This document shows, piece by piece, positions 19,616-28,184 of a DNA stretch of 64,000 bases. Below the pieces are notes generated by a model that did no database searches, was not told the origin of the DNA, and worked only from the letters and a program-made list of their open reading frames with translations. Each line of letters begins with the position of its first letter. Position 1 is the stretch's first letter. A program made the translations under genes and the position numbers. This stretch comes from Exiguobacterium profundum (lineage in GTDB: Bacteria; Bacillota; Bacilli; Exiguobacteriales; Exiguobacteriaceae), in contig NZ_MRSV01000001.1 in assembly GCF_001909285.1 (NCBI RefSeq), positions 2,126,556 through 2,190,555 on the forward strand, read 5' to 3'.

Positions 19616-20410
19616 TCAACGTACAATCTTGAGATCTCGAATAATTTGATCGGAATTCGTCAATGGAATCGCACCTTCTTCAATCAACCGGTTCGGTCCC
19701 TCCGCGAGTGGATCAAGGGGTGAACCTGGCACCGCAAATACCGTTTTCCCTTGCTCTAGAGCATGTCCGACCGTATTCATCGTCCCACTCTTTCGTCTCG
19801 CCTGTATAACGACCAACGCATCGCCAAGACCACTGACCAAACGATTTCTTTCCAAAAATTGAAATTTTTGAATCGGCGTGTTTGGTACATATTCACTAAG
19901 TAAGACTCCCTCTTGTGGAATCTGTAAAAGCATGTCCCGGTTCGCCTCCGGATAGAGCCGGTTCAGTCCAGCTCCCAGTACCGCCACGGTCGGTCGACGA
20001 GCGCGAAGGGCATGGGCGTGGACGAGCCCGTCGATTCCGAGGGCGCCACCTGAAACAGATACAGTTTCTTCTATTAAAGAGTGATAGTGATTCACGAGCG
20101 ATTGACTGATACGATTCAACTCACGACTTCCGACCATCGCAGTCGTTCTTTCTTGTAGTACCTCTAAATCTCCATGATAAAACAAGCAATATGGTGGGTT
20201 GGGGATGTCGAGTAACCGTTTCGGAAACAAGTCGTCTTCCCATGTGACGAAATGTTTATACGACTCCGATGCGTGCCAGGCTCGTTCAGCCCGTCTCCAG
20301 ACATGTTCAGAAAATTGTGTGCGATGTGCTCCGAGTGTCCCGTTTAAATAATGATGCACAAACTCAACTGGCATTCGTGCTGCAGCAAACCGAGCTATTG
20401 TTTGATTCAT
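19616..20410 (-). CDS. dprA: DNA-processing protein DprA (Smf)
   Basis: 264 residues from ATG 20410, set by AAAGGAG upstream. A Rossmann-like fold begins near TTAMVGSRELNRIS, with VSGGALGIDGLVHAHALRAR, GAGLNRLYPEANRDML and FAVPGSPLDPLAEGPNRLIE, all standard DprA motifs. No C-terminal winged-helix domain is present. DprA loads RecA on incoming single-stranded DNA during transformation. It lies between sucD and topA as in B. subtilis. Confidence 0.94.
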   Translation of the reverse strand: MNQTIARFAAARMPVEFVHHYLNGTLGAHRTQFSEHVWRRAERAWHASESYKHFVTWEDDLFPKRLLDIPNPPYCLFYHGDLEVLQERTTAMVGSRELNRISQSLVNHYHSLIEETVSVSGGALGIDGLVHAHALRARRPTVAVLGAGLNRLYPEANRDMLLQIPQEGVLLSEYVPNTPIQKFQFLERNRLVSGLGDALVVIQARRKSGTMNTVGHALEQGKTVFAVPGSPLDPLAEGPNRLIEEGAIPLTNSDQIIRDLKIVR

Positions 20411-20425
20411 CACAAACTCTCCTTT

Positions 20426-20454
20426 AAAAAAATGAGGGATGCAAGCATCCCTCA
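20426..20454 (-). terminator. Rho-independent terminator after sucD
   Basis: TGAGGGATGC and GCATCCCTCA form a 10-bp stem with a 2-base centre, followed on the minus strand by seven T residues. It lies between the sucD stop and the dprA ribosome site. Confidence 0.9.
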
Positions 20455-20460
20455 AGATTC

Positions 20461-21378
20461 TCATGTCGTCGGTTGACCCGTGACACATGCTTCGTATAAT
20501 CCTTGCTGTTTCAAGACACGAATCAACGTTTCACCGATAACCGCTGGTGTTTCAGCGACTTCGATTCCATTCGCGTTCAATGTCTTGATCTTCTCAGCAG
20601 CCGTCCCTTTACCACCTGAGATGATTGCGCCCGCATGTCCCATGCGCTTGCCTTCAGGAGCCGTCTGGCCGCCGATGAAACCGATGACTGGTTTCGTCAT
20701 GTTGGCTTTTACCCATTCAGCTGCCTCTTCTTCAGCCGTTCCACCGATTTCCCCGATCATGATGACCGCTTTCGTGTCCTCATCTTCGTTGAACGCTTTA
20801 AGCGTATCGATGAAGTTCGTTCCGTTGACCGGGTCTCCCCCGATTCCAACAGCTGTCGATTGTCCGATACCTGCTGTCGTCAACTGATGAACCGCCTCAT
20901 ACGTGAGCGTCCCAGAACGTGATACGATTCCGACGTGCCCTTTCGTATGAATGTAGCCAGGCATGATGCCAAGTTTCGCTTCTCCAGGTGTGATGATACC
21001 AGGACAGTTCGGTCCGATTAAACGAGCCGGTTTGTCCTCGAGATAGCGCTTCACTTGAATCATGTCCACAACTGGGATTCCTTCTGTGATACAGATGATG
21101 AGCTCGATGCCGCTGTCTGCCGCTTCCATGATTGAATCCGCTGCGAAAGCAGGTGGAACATAGATGATCGATGCATTGGCACCAGTTGCTTCGACCGCTT
21201 CAGAGACGGTGTTGAAGACTGGAACGTTGTCGAGGACCGTCGTGCCACCTTTACCAGGTGTGACACCACCGACTAATTTCGTGTTATATGCGAGCATCTG
21301 TTCACCGTGGAACAGACCTTGCTTCCCTGTAATCCCTTGAATGATTACTTTCGTATCTTTATCCGCCCAAATACTCAT
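20461..21378 (-). CDS. sucD: Succinate--CoA ligase alpha subunit SucD
   Basis: 305 residues. CoA-binding N-terminal domain ([20 protein letters not shown]), then ligase domain with [20 protein letters not shown] and the phosphohistidine site [18 protein letters not shown] (His near residue 248). With SucC it makes succinate from succinyl-CoA with substrate-level phosphorylation in the TCA cycle. It lies 12 bases after sucC in one operon. Confidence 0.97.
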   Translation of the reverse strand: MSIWADKDTKVIIQGITGKQGLFHGEQMLAYNTKLVGGVTPGKGGTTVLDNVPVFNTVSEAVEATGANASIIYVPPAFAADSIMEAADSGIELIICITEGIPVVDMIQVKRYLEDKPARLIGPNCPGIITPGEAKLGIMPGYIHTKGHVGIVSRSGTLTYEAVHQLTTAGIGQSTAVGIGGDPVNGTNFIDTLKAFNEDEDTKAVIMIGEIGGTAEEEAAEWVKANMTKPVIGFIGGQTAPEGKRMGHAGAIISGGKGTAAEKIKTLNANGIEVAETPAVIGETLIRVLKQQGLYEACVTGQPTT

Positions 21379-21390
21379 GTCGTTTCCCCC

Positions 21391-22551
21391 TTATCGAACA
21401 AGTGCTGCGATTTTTTCTGCTTCGTCAGCCATCGAGCTGGCCGTCGTGATCGCAAGTCCAGATTCATCGAGAATGCGCTTCCCGGCATCAACGTTCGTTC
21501 CTTCTAAGCGAACGACGAGTGGTAAGTCGAGTCCGATTTCTTTCGTCGCAGCGACAATCCCCTCTGCGATGATGTCACATTTCATGATCCCACCGAAAAT
21601 GTTAACGAAGATCCCTTTGACCTGGTCATCAGACAAAATCAACTTGAATGCTTCTGTTACTTTTTCTTTCGTCTTACCGCCACCTACGTCGAGGAAATTA
21701 GCGGGTTCAGCGCCGTAATGTTTGATGATATCCATCGTTGCCATCGCAAGACCGGCACCGTTGACGAGACAACCGATGTTTCCGTCGAGTGCGATGTAGC
21801 TGAGGTCGTGTTTTGACGCTTCTACTTCACGTGGGTCTTCTTCCGTCGTATCACGAAGAGCAAGGACGTCCGAGTGACGATAGAGCGCGTTGCTATCGAA
21901 GTTCAACTTCGCATCGAGCGCAATGACGTTACCGTCTTTCGTCGTGACGAGCGGGTTGATTTCCGCGATTGTGCAATCTGTCTCGACGTACACTTTATAC
22001 AGCTTCATGACCATGTCACTGAACTTATTGACAAGTTTCGTCGGGACTTCCATTTTGAATGCGAGACGACGCGCCTGGAATGGACGTAAGCCAACGACCG
22101 GGTCGACGATCTCTTTATGAATCTTCTCTGGTGTATGTTCAGCGACTTCTTCGATGTCCATTCCACCTTCAGATGAACCCATGATGACAATTCGGCCGAT
22201 CGAACGGTCAAGCACGAGTCCTAAGTAAAATTCTTGGTCAATCGCAGAACCTTCTTCGATATAGAGACGCTGGACAACTTTTCCTTCCGGACCTGTTTGG
22301 TGTGTCACGAGCGTTTTCCCGAGAATCTCTGAAGCATATTGCTTCACTTCTTCATCTGTCTTCGCAAGTTTAACACCACCCGCTTTACCGCGGCCACCTG
22401 CGTGGATTTGAGCTTTTACTACCTTCACTTCACCTTCAAGCTTCGCAGCAGCTGCAACAGCTTCTTCAACAGTAAAGGCCGGATAACCCGTCGGAACGGC
22501 TACCCCAAACTCTCTTAACAATTCTTTCGCCTGATACTCATGGATATTCAT
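21391..22551 (-). CDS. sucC: Succinate--CoA ligase beta subunit SucC
   Basis: 386 residues. N-terminal ATP-grasp domain ([20 protein letters not shown], then [20 protein letters not shown]) and C-terminal ligase domain with [20 protein letters not shown] and [18 protein letters not shown]. Full length. It is first in the sucCD operon, whose promoter carries a cre-like site. Confidence 0.97.
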   Translation of the reverse strand: MNIHEYQAKELLREFGVAVPTGYPAFTVEEAVAAAAKLEGEVKVVKAQIHAGGRGKAGGVKLAKTDEEVKQYASEILGKTLVTHQTGPEGKVVQRLYIEEGSAIDQEFYLGLVLDRSIGRIVIMGSSEGGMDIEEVAEHTPEKIHKEIVDPVVGLRPFQARRLAFKMEVPTKLVNKFSDMVMKLYKVYVETDCTIAEINPLVTTKDGNVIALDAKLNFDSNALYRHSDVLALRDTTEEDPREVEASKHDLSYIALDGNIGCLVNGAGLAMATMDIIKHYGAEPANFLDVGGGKTKEKVTEAFKLILSDDQVKGIFVNIFGGIMKCDIIAEGIVAATKEIGLDLPLVVRLEGTNVDAGKRILDESGLAITTASSMADEAEKIAALVR

Positions 22552-22590
22552 ATGTTTTCCCCCTTAGTCCCCTTTAATATCGGCACGTCT

Positions 22591-22620
22591 ATTGTAACGA
22601 AAAACTGAAAGCGCTGTCTA
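22591..22620 (-). promoter_or_regulatory. Sigma-A-type promoter of sucCD
   Basis: Minus-strand TAGACA (22615-22620), 18 bases, TACAAT (22591-22596), about 40 bases upstream of the sucC start. The cre-like sequence at 22606-22619 overlaps the spacer and -35 box. Confidence 0.6.
22606..22619. promoter_or_regulatory. CcpA cre-like operator in the sucCD promoter
   Basis: TGAAAGCGCTGTCT fits the cre consensus (TGNAANCGNWNNCA) except for the last base. It overlaps the -35/-10 spacer, a position where bound CcpA would block RNA polymerase. Carbon catabolite repression of a TCA-cycle operon is expected in Bacillales, but binding is inferred. Confidence 0.5.
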
Positions 22621-22671
22621 TCGTTCTTGCTTTAAGTTTTCATCTTTTTTTCACATATATCCCTAGACAAA

Positions 22672-22932
22672 TCAAATTTTATCCTGTTCCATCTGATAAA
22701 GAAACACAAAAAGTTCGGCAATGACTTGATAGACGTCCTCTGGAATCTGCTCTTCAATGTTCAAGGCCGACAGTAACGAGAGGAGCGCTGGGTCTTCATG
22801 GATAGGAATGCCGTTCGCTAAAGCAACTTCAAGCATCCGCTCGGCCACGATACCCGTTCCTTTTGCTACGACATGGGGCGCATCCATCGACTGCTCATAG
22901 GAGAGCGCCATCGCTTTCTTCTGGTCTTTCAT
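22672..22932 (-). CDS. FlhB C-terminal-domain-like protein (YlqH family)
   Basis: 86 residues, related to the cytoplasmic C-terminal domain of the flagellar export protein FlhB (PHVVAKGTGIVAERMLEVAL, then NGIPIHEDPALLSLLSAL, then IPEDVYQVIAELFVFLYQM). It has no membrane segments and no NPTH autocleavage site, so it is a soluble FlhB-C homolog (FlhX type). The start overlaps the end of the upstream FliK-like gene by 4 bases (ATGA), so the two are translated together. Its role is not established here. Confidence 0.82.
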   Translation of the reverse strand: MKDQKKAMALSYEQSMDAPHVVAKGTGIVAERMLEVALANGIPIHEDPALLSLLSALNIEEQIPEDVYQVIAELFVFLYQMEQDKI

Positions 22933-23792
22933 ATTTGGAGGTCCACCTTTCCGAGCGGTGCAAACGTTGCCGGAACGTGTTCACGCTTCGCTTCATACGA
23001 AAATGAAGACAGTTCGAATGACACCTTTTTTAAACCTTCTTTCAAAAGTGGTTCGTATGTACGGACGTATGGAGCCAAATCGTGTTGCTCATTGAATACA
23101 CGTACGGACACGTAACGCTTTTGAATCAACACATCAATCCCGGTCTCACCATATCGCGGCGTTTCAAGAAACAAGACGATCCGCGCATGATCCGGGTCCA
23201 TCGTCTCTCGTTTCGGGGCCTCTAGACGAAGTTGAACGTTTTCAAACGGACCCAATTGCGGTATGTGAAATGCTTGAGCGACGAACGGCGGGCTTTGGCT
23301 CGCGTTGAACGCTTCCTGCGCACGCACGAACTGCTCGAACTTCGGCTCACCTTTCGCTTTGAATAGCTCCCCGACGAGCGCTTTTACATCCTGACCTGCG
23401 CCGCTTTCTAACGCGGTTTTGCCGGCCGCCTTCACGGAGTCCGGCGTCAGCATCGGTTCTCGCATCAGGCGTCCGAGCTGTTCTCCTAACGCCTGCAGAG
23501 GCGACTTGGCTGCCATGAGCGATTCTGTCGCTTGCGTGACGACCTTCAAGACGAGCTTCGGTTCAACGTCCGTGACGACCAGCTTATACGTGACGTTCTC
23601 TTTCACGTTCGCATTGACACCGACCCGGAAAATCCCTTGGGGTAGTTGCATAACCGCCTCGTTGCCAGGTAAGAGCTGCAACACCTTTCCAACGACTGTG
23701 TTCCCTAGTAATAGCGGGCGTGACGTCTGTTCCGTCACTTTGAACGGCATCACCCCTTGATGATCGATCCGCAACGCGACCACTCCTTTCAC
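22929..23792 (-). CDS. FliK-like protein of unknown role (YlqG position)
   Basis: 287 residues from ATG 23792; an AAAGGAG inside the first codons makes a TTG at 23774 an alternative start. The N-terminal part is beta-rich ([20 protein letters not shown]). The C-terminal part (about 185-260: [20 protein letters not shown], then [11 protein letters not shown]) resembles the C-terminal domain of FliK hook-length proteins. The ATG overlaps the stop of full-length rnhB (ATGA). It is coupled to the FlhB-C-like gene. I infer a FliK/FlhB-C-style interaction; the function is unknown. Confidence 0.7.
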   Translation of the reverse strand: MKGVVALRIDHQGVMPFKVTEQTSRPLLLGNTVVGKVLQLLPGNEAVMQLPQGIFRVGVNANVKENVTYKLVVTDVEPKLVLKVVTQATESLMAAKSPLQALGEQLGRLMREPMLTPDSVKAAGKTALESGAGQDVKALVGELFKAKGEPKFEQFVRAQEAFNASQSPPFVAQAFHIPQLGPFENVQLRLEAPKRETMDPDHARIVLFLETPRYGETGIDVLIQKRYVSVRVFNEQHDLAPYVRTYEPLLKEGLKKVSFELSSFSYEAKREHVPATFAPLGKVDLQI

Positions 23793-24541
23793 ATATGCTT
23801 GATGGGGGCAAACGTACGGCGATGAATCGGAGTCACCCCAAGGCGTCTTAACCCTTCTAAATGAGCCTCTGTTCCATATCCTGCGTTTTTCGCAAATCTT
23901 TATCCAGGATACGTCAAATCATATTCTTCCATCATCCGGTCCCTTACCACCTTAGCGACGACACTTGCCGCGGCTATCGACACACTGAGCGTGTCCCCTT
24001 TAATCAATGACTGTTGAGGGATGTCGAGCTCGAGTTTCATGGCGTCAATCAATAGGGCGTCTACTTCTCCGACTTGATGAATCGCCTCTGTCATCGCTAG
24101 TTTCGTCGATTCGTATATATTGATGACATCAATCGTCTTCGGCTCGACGATGCCGACACCGACCTCCGCGACCTCGATGATGTGTGCGTATGCTGCATCC
24201 CTCGCCGTTTTGGACATTTTTTTCGAATCATTCAATCCCGCGAGATAGAACCCATCCGGTAACAAGACTGCCGCAGCCACGACCGGTCCCGCGAGCGGTC
24301 CCCGTCCGACCTCATCGACTCCGACAATTCGAGTGAAGCCTCGCGCCTTCCATTCATGTTCATACGTCATGCGACGTTCGAAATCGACCTGTAACGCCCG
24401 TTCTCGCTCGAATTGACGCTGTTTTTGCCGAAGCAACGTTTGCACGCCCGCTCGAGGGTCTCGTGACAAGGTCGGGAAGATTTGTACCCATTCTTCATAT
24501 CGGATGTCCTCTAGTTGTTGTTTAATCTGTTGAATCGTCAC
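23789..24541 (-). pseudogene. rnhB: Ribonuclease HII, interrupted by in-frame TAA at codon 214
   Basis: 250 codons from GTG 24541, chosen because AGGAGG lies 6 bases before it. RNase HII motifs: VGVDEVGRGPLAGPVVAAAV (catalytic Asp and Glu), SKKMSKTARDAAYA, VDALLIDAMKLELD and KGDTLSVSIAAASVVAKV. After EEYDLTYPG a TAA at 23900-23902 occurs where relatives have Tyr, and the frame goes on [20 protein letters not shown] to [11 protein letters not shown] and a TGA at 23789 that overlaps the next start. As read, the protein would end 36 residues early, losing the conserved GYGT segment. It removes RNA from RNA/DNA hybrids and misplaced ribonucleotides. Confidence 0.92.
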
Positions 24542-24557
24542 GGTCTTCCTCCTATTC

Positions 24558-24584
24558 AAAAAAGCCCTGTGTGCACAGGGCTTT
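24558..24584 (-). terminator. Hairpin terminator after rbgA
   Basis: AAAGCCCTGTG and CACAGGGCTTT pair with a small loop and are followed on the minus strand by a run of T. It overlaps the natural TAA of full-length rbgA (24583-24585), which supports that more distal stop as the original end, and it precedes the rnhB start. Confidence 0.85.
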
Positions 24585-25443
24585 ACGCCATTTCGTGATC
24601 AGCCGGTGTTTCAAGCGAGATCCGTCCGATTTTTTCATGTCGTAGTTCATTCAAAAGTAGTTCGCTCGCTTTTTCGAAATCGTCTTAACCGCCACTGATG
24701 AGACCACGCTTTTTCCCGATCAACTCAAGGAGCTCAACGCTGTCCTCGGGTAACGTTTCAAGTTTGAATCGTTCCTTTAATTGTTCAGGATAACGAGCAT
24801 GCAACTCGCGAACCGTATACAAGGCGATATCATCCAAGTTGAGAATCTCGTCTTTGATAGCGCCGGTCGCGGCTAGACGATATCCGACAAGTTGGTCCTC
24901 AAATTTCGGCCAGAGAATCCCCGGCGTGTCCAACAGCTCCATCTCGCCGCCTTTCATCTTGATCCACTGTTGACGCTTCGTCACACCAGGACGGTCGCCC
25001 GTGATGGCGATGTTTCGTCCGGCGAGACGGTTGATGAGCGTCGACTTCCCGACGTTCGGGATTCCGATGATGAGCGCACGGATCGGTCCGGGGTTCCGCC
25101 CCTTCTCACGCATCCGGTCATGCTTTTCTTTCATCAACTTCTGAGCACCCGTGATGAGCTGTTTCAAGCCTTTGCTATGTTTCGCGTCGACAGCGACAAC
25201 CTCGACTTCTTCGCGTTTCAAGGCACGTAACCACGCCTCCGTCACGACGGGGTCGGCCATGTCTGCTTTGTTCAAGACGATGAGACGGGGTTTTCCCGCT
25301 GTAATCTCATCGACCATCGGGTTGCGACTCGACTGAGGCACTCGTGCATCTACGAGTTCGATGACGACATCGATTAGCTTTAATTTTTCAGTTACTTGTC
25401 TTCTTGCTTTGGCCATGTGGCCAGGAAACCATTGAATTGCCAA
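24583..25443 (-). pseudogene. rbgA: Ribosome biogenesis GTPase RbgA (YlqF), interrupted by in-frame TAA at codon 253
   Basis: 286 codons; B. subtilis RbgA is 282. Circularly permuted GTPase: [21 protein letters not shown]4 LNKADMAD, G1 [18 protein letters not shown], and G3 [14 protein letters not shown]. The TAA at 24685-24687 falls after RGLISGG; the frame continues DDFEKASELLLNELRHEKIG to ISLETPADHEMA and a TAA at 24583. Without the tail the last C-terminal helix, which contacts the 50S particle in relatives, would be lost. The gene is essential in B. subtilis for late 50S assembly, so error or read-through should be tested. Confidence 0.9.
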
Positions 25444-25455
25444 AAAAGCACCACC

Positions 25456-26004
25456 TTAATCTTCTACCGTGCCAACATCATCGAGTGGCCAGAAGATGAA
25501 GTTCGTCTTGCCGACAATCTCCTCTTTCGACACAAATCCGATCTCACGGCTGTCTTTCGAGTTTTGACGATTGTCTCCCATGACGAAGTATGATTCCTCT
25601 GGAACGACCGACTCACCCGTCACTTGTTCGAGTGTGAAGTTCTCCGTCAACGGGAACCCGTTCATCTGGGCACGAAACTCGTCTAAATACGGCTCTTCTA
25701 CCGCTTCACCATTAATATAAAGCACATCATCTCGATATTCGAGCGTGTCGCCTGGGATGGCGATGACACGTTTAATATAGTCTTTTGATTCAGTCGCATG
25801 GAATACGACGATATCACCTCGGTCTAGCTCCCCAACATAGTTCGAAATTTTACTGACGATCATCCGATCCGCATTGTGGAGTGTCGGCATCATCGACTCT
25901 CCTTCAACGATGACAGGAACGAAGATGAACGTCCGGATGACGAACGCGATGACAAGAGCGACCACGATGGCTTTTAGCCAACTAAACACTTCTTTCAACT
26001 TCAC
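25456..26004 (-). CDS. lepB: Signal peptidase I
   Basis: 182 residues. One N-terminal membrane helix (AIVVALVIAFVIRTFIFVPV), then box B VEGESMMPTLHNADRMIVSK with the catalytic Ser, the Lys in RGDIVVFHATESKDYIKRVI (catalytic base region), and MGDNRQNSKDSREIGFVSKE near the end. It removes signal peptides outside the membrane. It lies 12 bases before rbgA and after the rplS terminator; a TACAAT -10-like box lies just past the terminator. Confidence 0.96.
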   Translation of the reverse strand: MKLKEVFSWLKAIVVALVIAFVIRTFIFVPVIVEGESMMPTLHNADRMIVSKISNYVGELDRGDIVVFHATESKDYIKRVIAIPGDTLEYRDDVLYINGEAVEEPYLDEFRAQMNGFPLTENFTLEQVTGESVVPEESYFVMGDNRQNSKDSREIGFVSKEEIVGKTNFIFWPLDDVGTVED

Positions 26005-26036
26005 TCACTCCTCTATCCATTTGAACTTATTGTACT

Positions 26037-26070
26037 AGAAAAAAAGAAGCTTGTCGCAAGCGACAAGCTT
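26037..26070 (-). terminator. Rho-independent terminator after rplS
   Basis: AAGCTTGTCG and CGACAAGCTT form a perfect 10-bp stem with a 4-base loop, followed on the minus strand by C and eight T's interrupted once. It ends the rpsP-rimM-trmD-rplS group and lies 11 bases past the rplS stop. Confidence 0.9.
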
Positions 26071-26080
26071 AATTCCCATC

Positions 26081-26434
26081 TTAACGACGGATTTCTTTAA
26101 TACGTGCTGCTTTACCGCGAAGGTTACGGAGGTAGTAAAGTTTCGCACGGCGAACTTTACCGTAGCGTACGACTTCGATTTGTGCAACGCGTGGTGAGTG
26201 AAGCGGGAATGCACGCTCAACACCTACGCCGTAAGAAATCTTACGGACTGTGAATGTTTCGCTGATGCCGCCACCTTTACGCTTGATTACAACACCTTCG
26301 AAGATCTGGATACGCTCACGCGTTCCCTCTACAACTTTAACGTGGACACGTACTGTGTCACCAGGACGGAAAGCAGGTACGTCCGATTTGAATTGTTCTT
26401 CTGTGATTTCACGGAACAGTTTTTGTGTGTTCAT
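26081..26434 (-). CDS. rplS: 50S ribosomal protein L19
   Basis: 117 residues, standard length. [60 protein letters not shown] and [15 protein letters not shown] are family motifs. L19 sits at the 30S-50S interface. The AAGGAGATATG ribosome site precedes ATG 26434. A structured leader lies upstream. Confidence 0.98.
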   Translation of the reverse strand: MNTQKLFREITEEQFKSDVPAFRPGDTVRVHVKVVEGTRERIQIFEGVVIKRKGGGISETFTVRKISYGVGVERAFPLHSPRVAQIEVVRYGKVRRAKLYYLRNLRGKAARIKEIRR

Positions 26435-26548
26435 GAATCATATCTCCTTTTTCTTCAATGTTCATATCTTCATATGCCCAAGCATCCAATAGCGGAACAT
26501 CGGTAATCGATGGGTTTAACCCACATGCTCAAACATAGCATATATTTC
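26435..26548 (-). promoter_or_regulatory. Probable L19 (rplS) leader RNA
   Basis: The 114 bases between trmD and rplS contain, on the minus strand, several short hairpins: GTGGGTT with AACCCAT, ATCGAT/ACCGAT, and a GGGCATATG segment before the ribosome site. Firmicutes often carry a structured L19 leader here that senses the ribosomal protein. A covariance search with the L19_leader model would settle this. Confidence 0.5.
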
Positions 26549-27271
26549 TCAATCGCGCAACGATTGCAGAAACTTTTTATCGACATCCGTCAACTCGACA
26601 TGTTCGAGCAAATCCGGACGTCGTCGATACGTGCGTTCGAGCGATTGCTCTCGGCGCCATGCCTCGATCCGGGCGTGATTTCCCGACAAGAGCACTTCCG
26701 GCACGGTCAATCCACGAAAATCAGCCGGTCGTGTATAGTGAGGGTATTCCAAGAGACCAGTCGAGAACGAGTCATCTTCATGGCTCGCCTGATCGCCAAG
26801 TACATCCGGAATGAGCCTTACGGTCGCATCAATCATGACCATCGTCGCGAGCTCTCCACCTGTCAAAACGAAATCACCGATCGACACCTCGTCGGTCGCC
26901 AGTTCATCATGGATCCGTTGGTCGAACCCTTCATAATGTCCACACAGAAAGACCAGATGTTCCTCCTTGGCCCATTCTTCGGCCATTCGTTGATTGAACG
27001 GTTTTCCGGTAGGCGTCGTGAGAATGACCCTTGGGCTCTTCGCCTCAAGGGAATGAAATGCATCAAAGATCGGCTGCGGCGTGAGCAACATGCCCGCTCC
27101 ACCGCCGTACGGATAATCATCGACTTTATGATGCTTGTTCGTTGAAAAGTCCCGAAAGTTGAGGAACGACATCTCCACCTGTCCGAGCGCCTTCGCTCGA
27201 CCGACGATGGAGTGATCGAGCGCATGAAACATCTCCGGGAACAACGTCAATACATCAATCTTCATCGTCAA
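26549..27271 (-). CDS. trmD: tRNA (guanine-N1-)-methyltransferase TrmD
   Basis: 240 residues. Starts [20 protein letters not shown] (ATG at 27265 or the ATG two codons earlier), with the trefoil-knot SAM site [20 protein letters not shown] and the loop [20 protein letters not shown]. It makes m1G37 in tRNAs and prevents +1 frameshifting. The start overlaps the end of rimM by 17 bases. Confidence 0.97.
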   Translation of the reverse strand: MTMKIDVLTLFPEMFHALDHSIVGRAKALGQVEMSFLNFRDFSTNKHHKVDDYPYGGGAGMLLTPQPIFDAFHSLEAKSPRVILTTPTGKPFNQRMAEEWAKEEHLVFLCGHYEGFDQRIHDELATDEVSIGDFVLTGGELATMVMIDATVRLIPDVLGDQASHEDDSFSTGLLEYPHYTRPADFRGLTVPEVLLSGNHARIEAWRREQSLERTYRRRPDLLEHVELTDVDKKFLQSLRD

Positions 27272-27773
27272 TCATTCCAGGGATCGGCGTGATGACGACA
27301 CGCTTCGAATCGACATCAATCTCTTGAACGACCGATTCGATATAAGGGATGAGCGCGTCCGACTTTCCTGGTCGTTTGATGACCCATACGTCGTTCGCTC
27401 CATTCGTTTCAAAGATGTCGTCGACGACACCAATAACTTCCCCATCCACAACAGCCTCACAGCCGATGATTTCATGATAATAAAATTCGTGTTCGTCCAA
27501 GTCGTGGACGTGTTCGGCGTGGACATATAGTTTCAGCCCTTTATATTTTTCAATGAGATTGATATTGTCAAACCCTTTGAATGTGACGAGGTGAAACTGC
27601 TTATGAGGACGATACGTCGTGATCGTCATTTCCTGTTTCGTTCCGTCGACATCAAGAAACAACGTGTTTCCTTTTTTAAATCTTTTTTCTGGAAAGTCTG
27701 TCGCCGCCAAAATCTTCACTTCCCCTTTCAGGCCGTGCGTATTGGCGATTTTCCCTACATATAACCAGTCCAT
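27255..27773 (-). CDS. rimM: Ribosome maturation factor RimM
   Basis: 172 residues: N-terminal RimM barrel ([40 protein letters not shown]) and C-terminal PRC-barrel ([35 protein letters not shown]). It helps mature the 30S head. It lies between rpsP and trmD; the khpA (ylqC) and ylqD genes that B. subtilis carries in this gap are absent. Confidence 0.96.
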   Translation of the reverse strand: MDWLYVGKIANTHGLKGEVKILAATDFPEKRFKKGNTLFLDVDGTKQEMTITTYRPHKQFHLVTFKGFDNINLIEKYKGLKLYVHAEHVHDLDEHEFYYHEIIGCEAVVDGEVIGVVDDIFETNGANDVWVIKRPGKSDALIPYIESVVQEIDVDSKRVVITPIPGMIDDED

Positions 27774-27796
27774 CTTTTTCCCTCCTCAACAAAATA

Positions 27797-27820
27797 GGCC
27801 GACCTCAGAAAAGGTCGGCC
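27797..27820 (-). terminator. Hairpin after rpsP
   Basis: GGCCGACCT and AGGTCGGCC form a 9-bp stem. On the minus strand it is followed by ATTTTG, a weak T-tract, so it may act as a partial terminator or RNA-processing or stabilising element between rpsP and rimM. Confidence 0.6.
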
Positions 27821-27826
27821 ACATCA

Positions 27827-28102
27827 TTACTTCGCGTTTTTCGCGTTGTGGTATTTCTCCATGATCCCTGCTTTAGAGAACAAGTTGCGTACTGTGTCAG
27901 ATGGCTTCGCGCCGTCTGCCAACCATTTGAGAGCGAGTTCTTCGTTGATGCGAACTTCTGCTTCTGGTTTTGCAACCGGGTTGTAGTGACCAACTTGCTC
28001 GATGAAGCGACCGTCACGTGGTGAACGTGAGTCTGCTACAACGATACGGTAGAAAGGTGATTTTTTTGCGCCTATGCGCTTAAGACGAATTTTAACTGCC
28101 AT
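27827..28102 (-). CDS. rpsP: 30S ribosomal protein S16
   Basis: 91 residues, usual length. [40 protein letters not shown] and [20 protein letters not shown] are family motifs. S16 helps fold the 16S 5' domain. A GGAGG ribosome site and a promoter are seen upstream. Confidence 0.98.
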   Translation of the reverse strand: MAVKIRLKRIGAKKSPFYRIVVADSRSPRDGRFIEQVGHYNPVAKPEAEVRINEELALKWLADGAKPSDTVRNLFSKAGIMEKYHNAKNAK

Positions 28103-28146
28103 GGTAATATACCTCCATCATGTGTTTAAGAATTGACAACTTTTAT

Positions 28147-28175
28147 AGTATACAGCTTTTTCGTTCTATTTACAA
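28147..28175 (-). promoter_or_regulatory. Sigma-A-type promoter of rpsP
   Basis: Minus-strand TTGTAA (28170-28175), 17 bases, TATACT (28147-28152). It lies about 45 bases before the rpsP start, in the 82-base gap after ffh. Confidence 0.65.
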
Positions 28176-28184
28176 AAGATTTTG

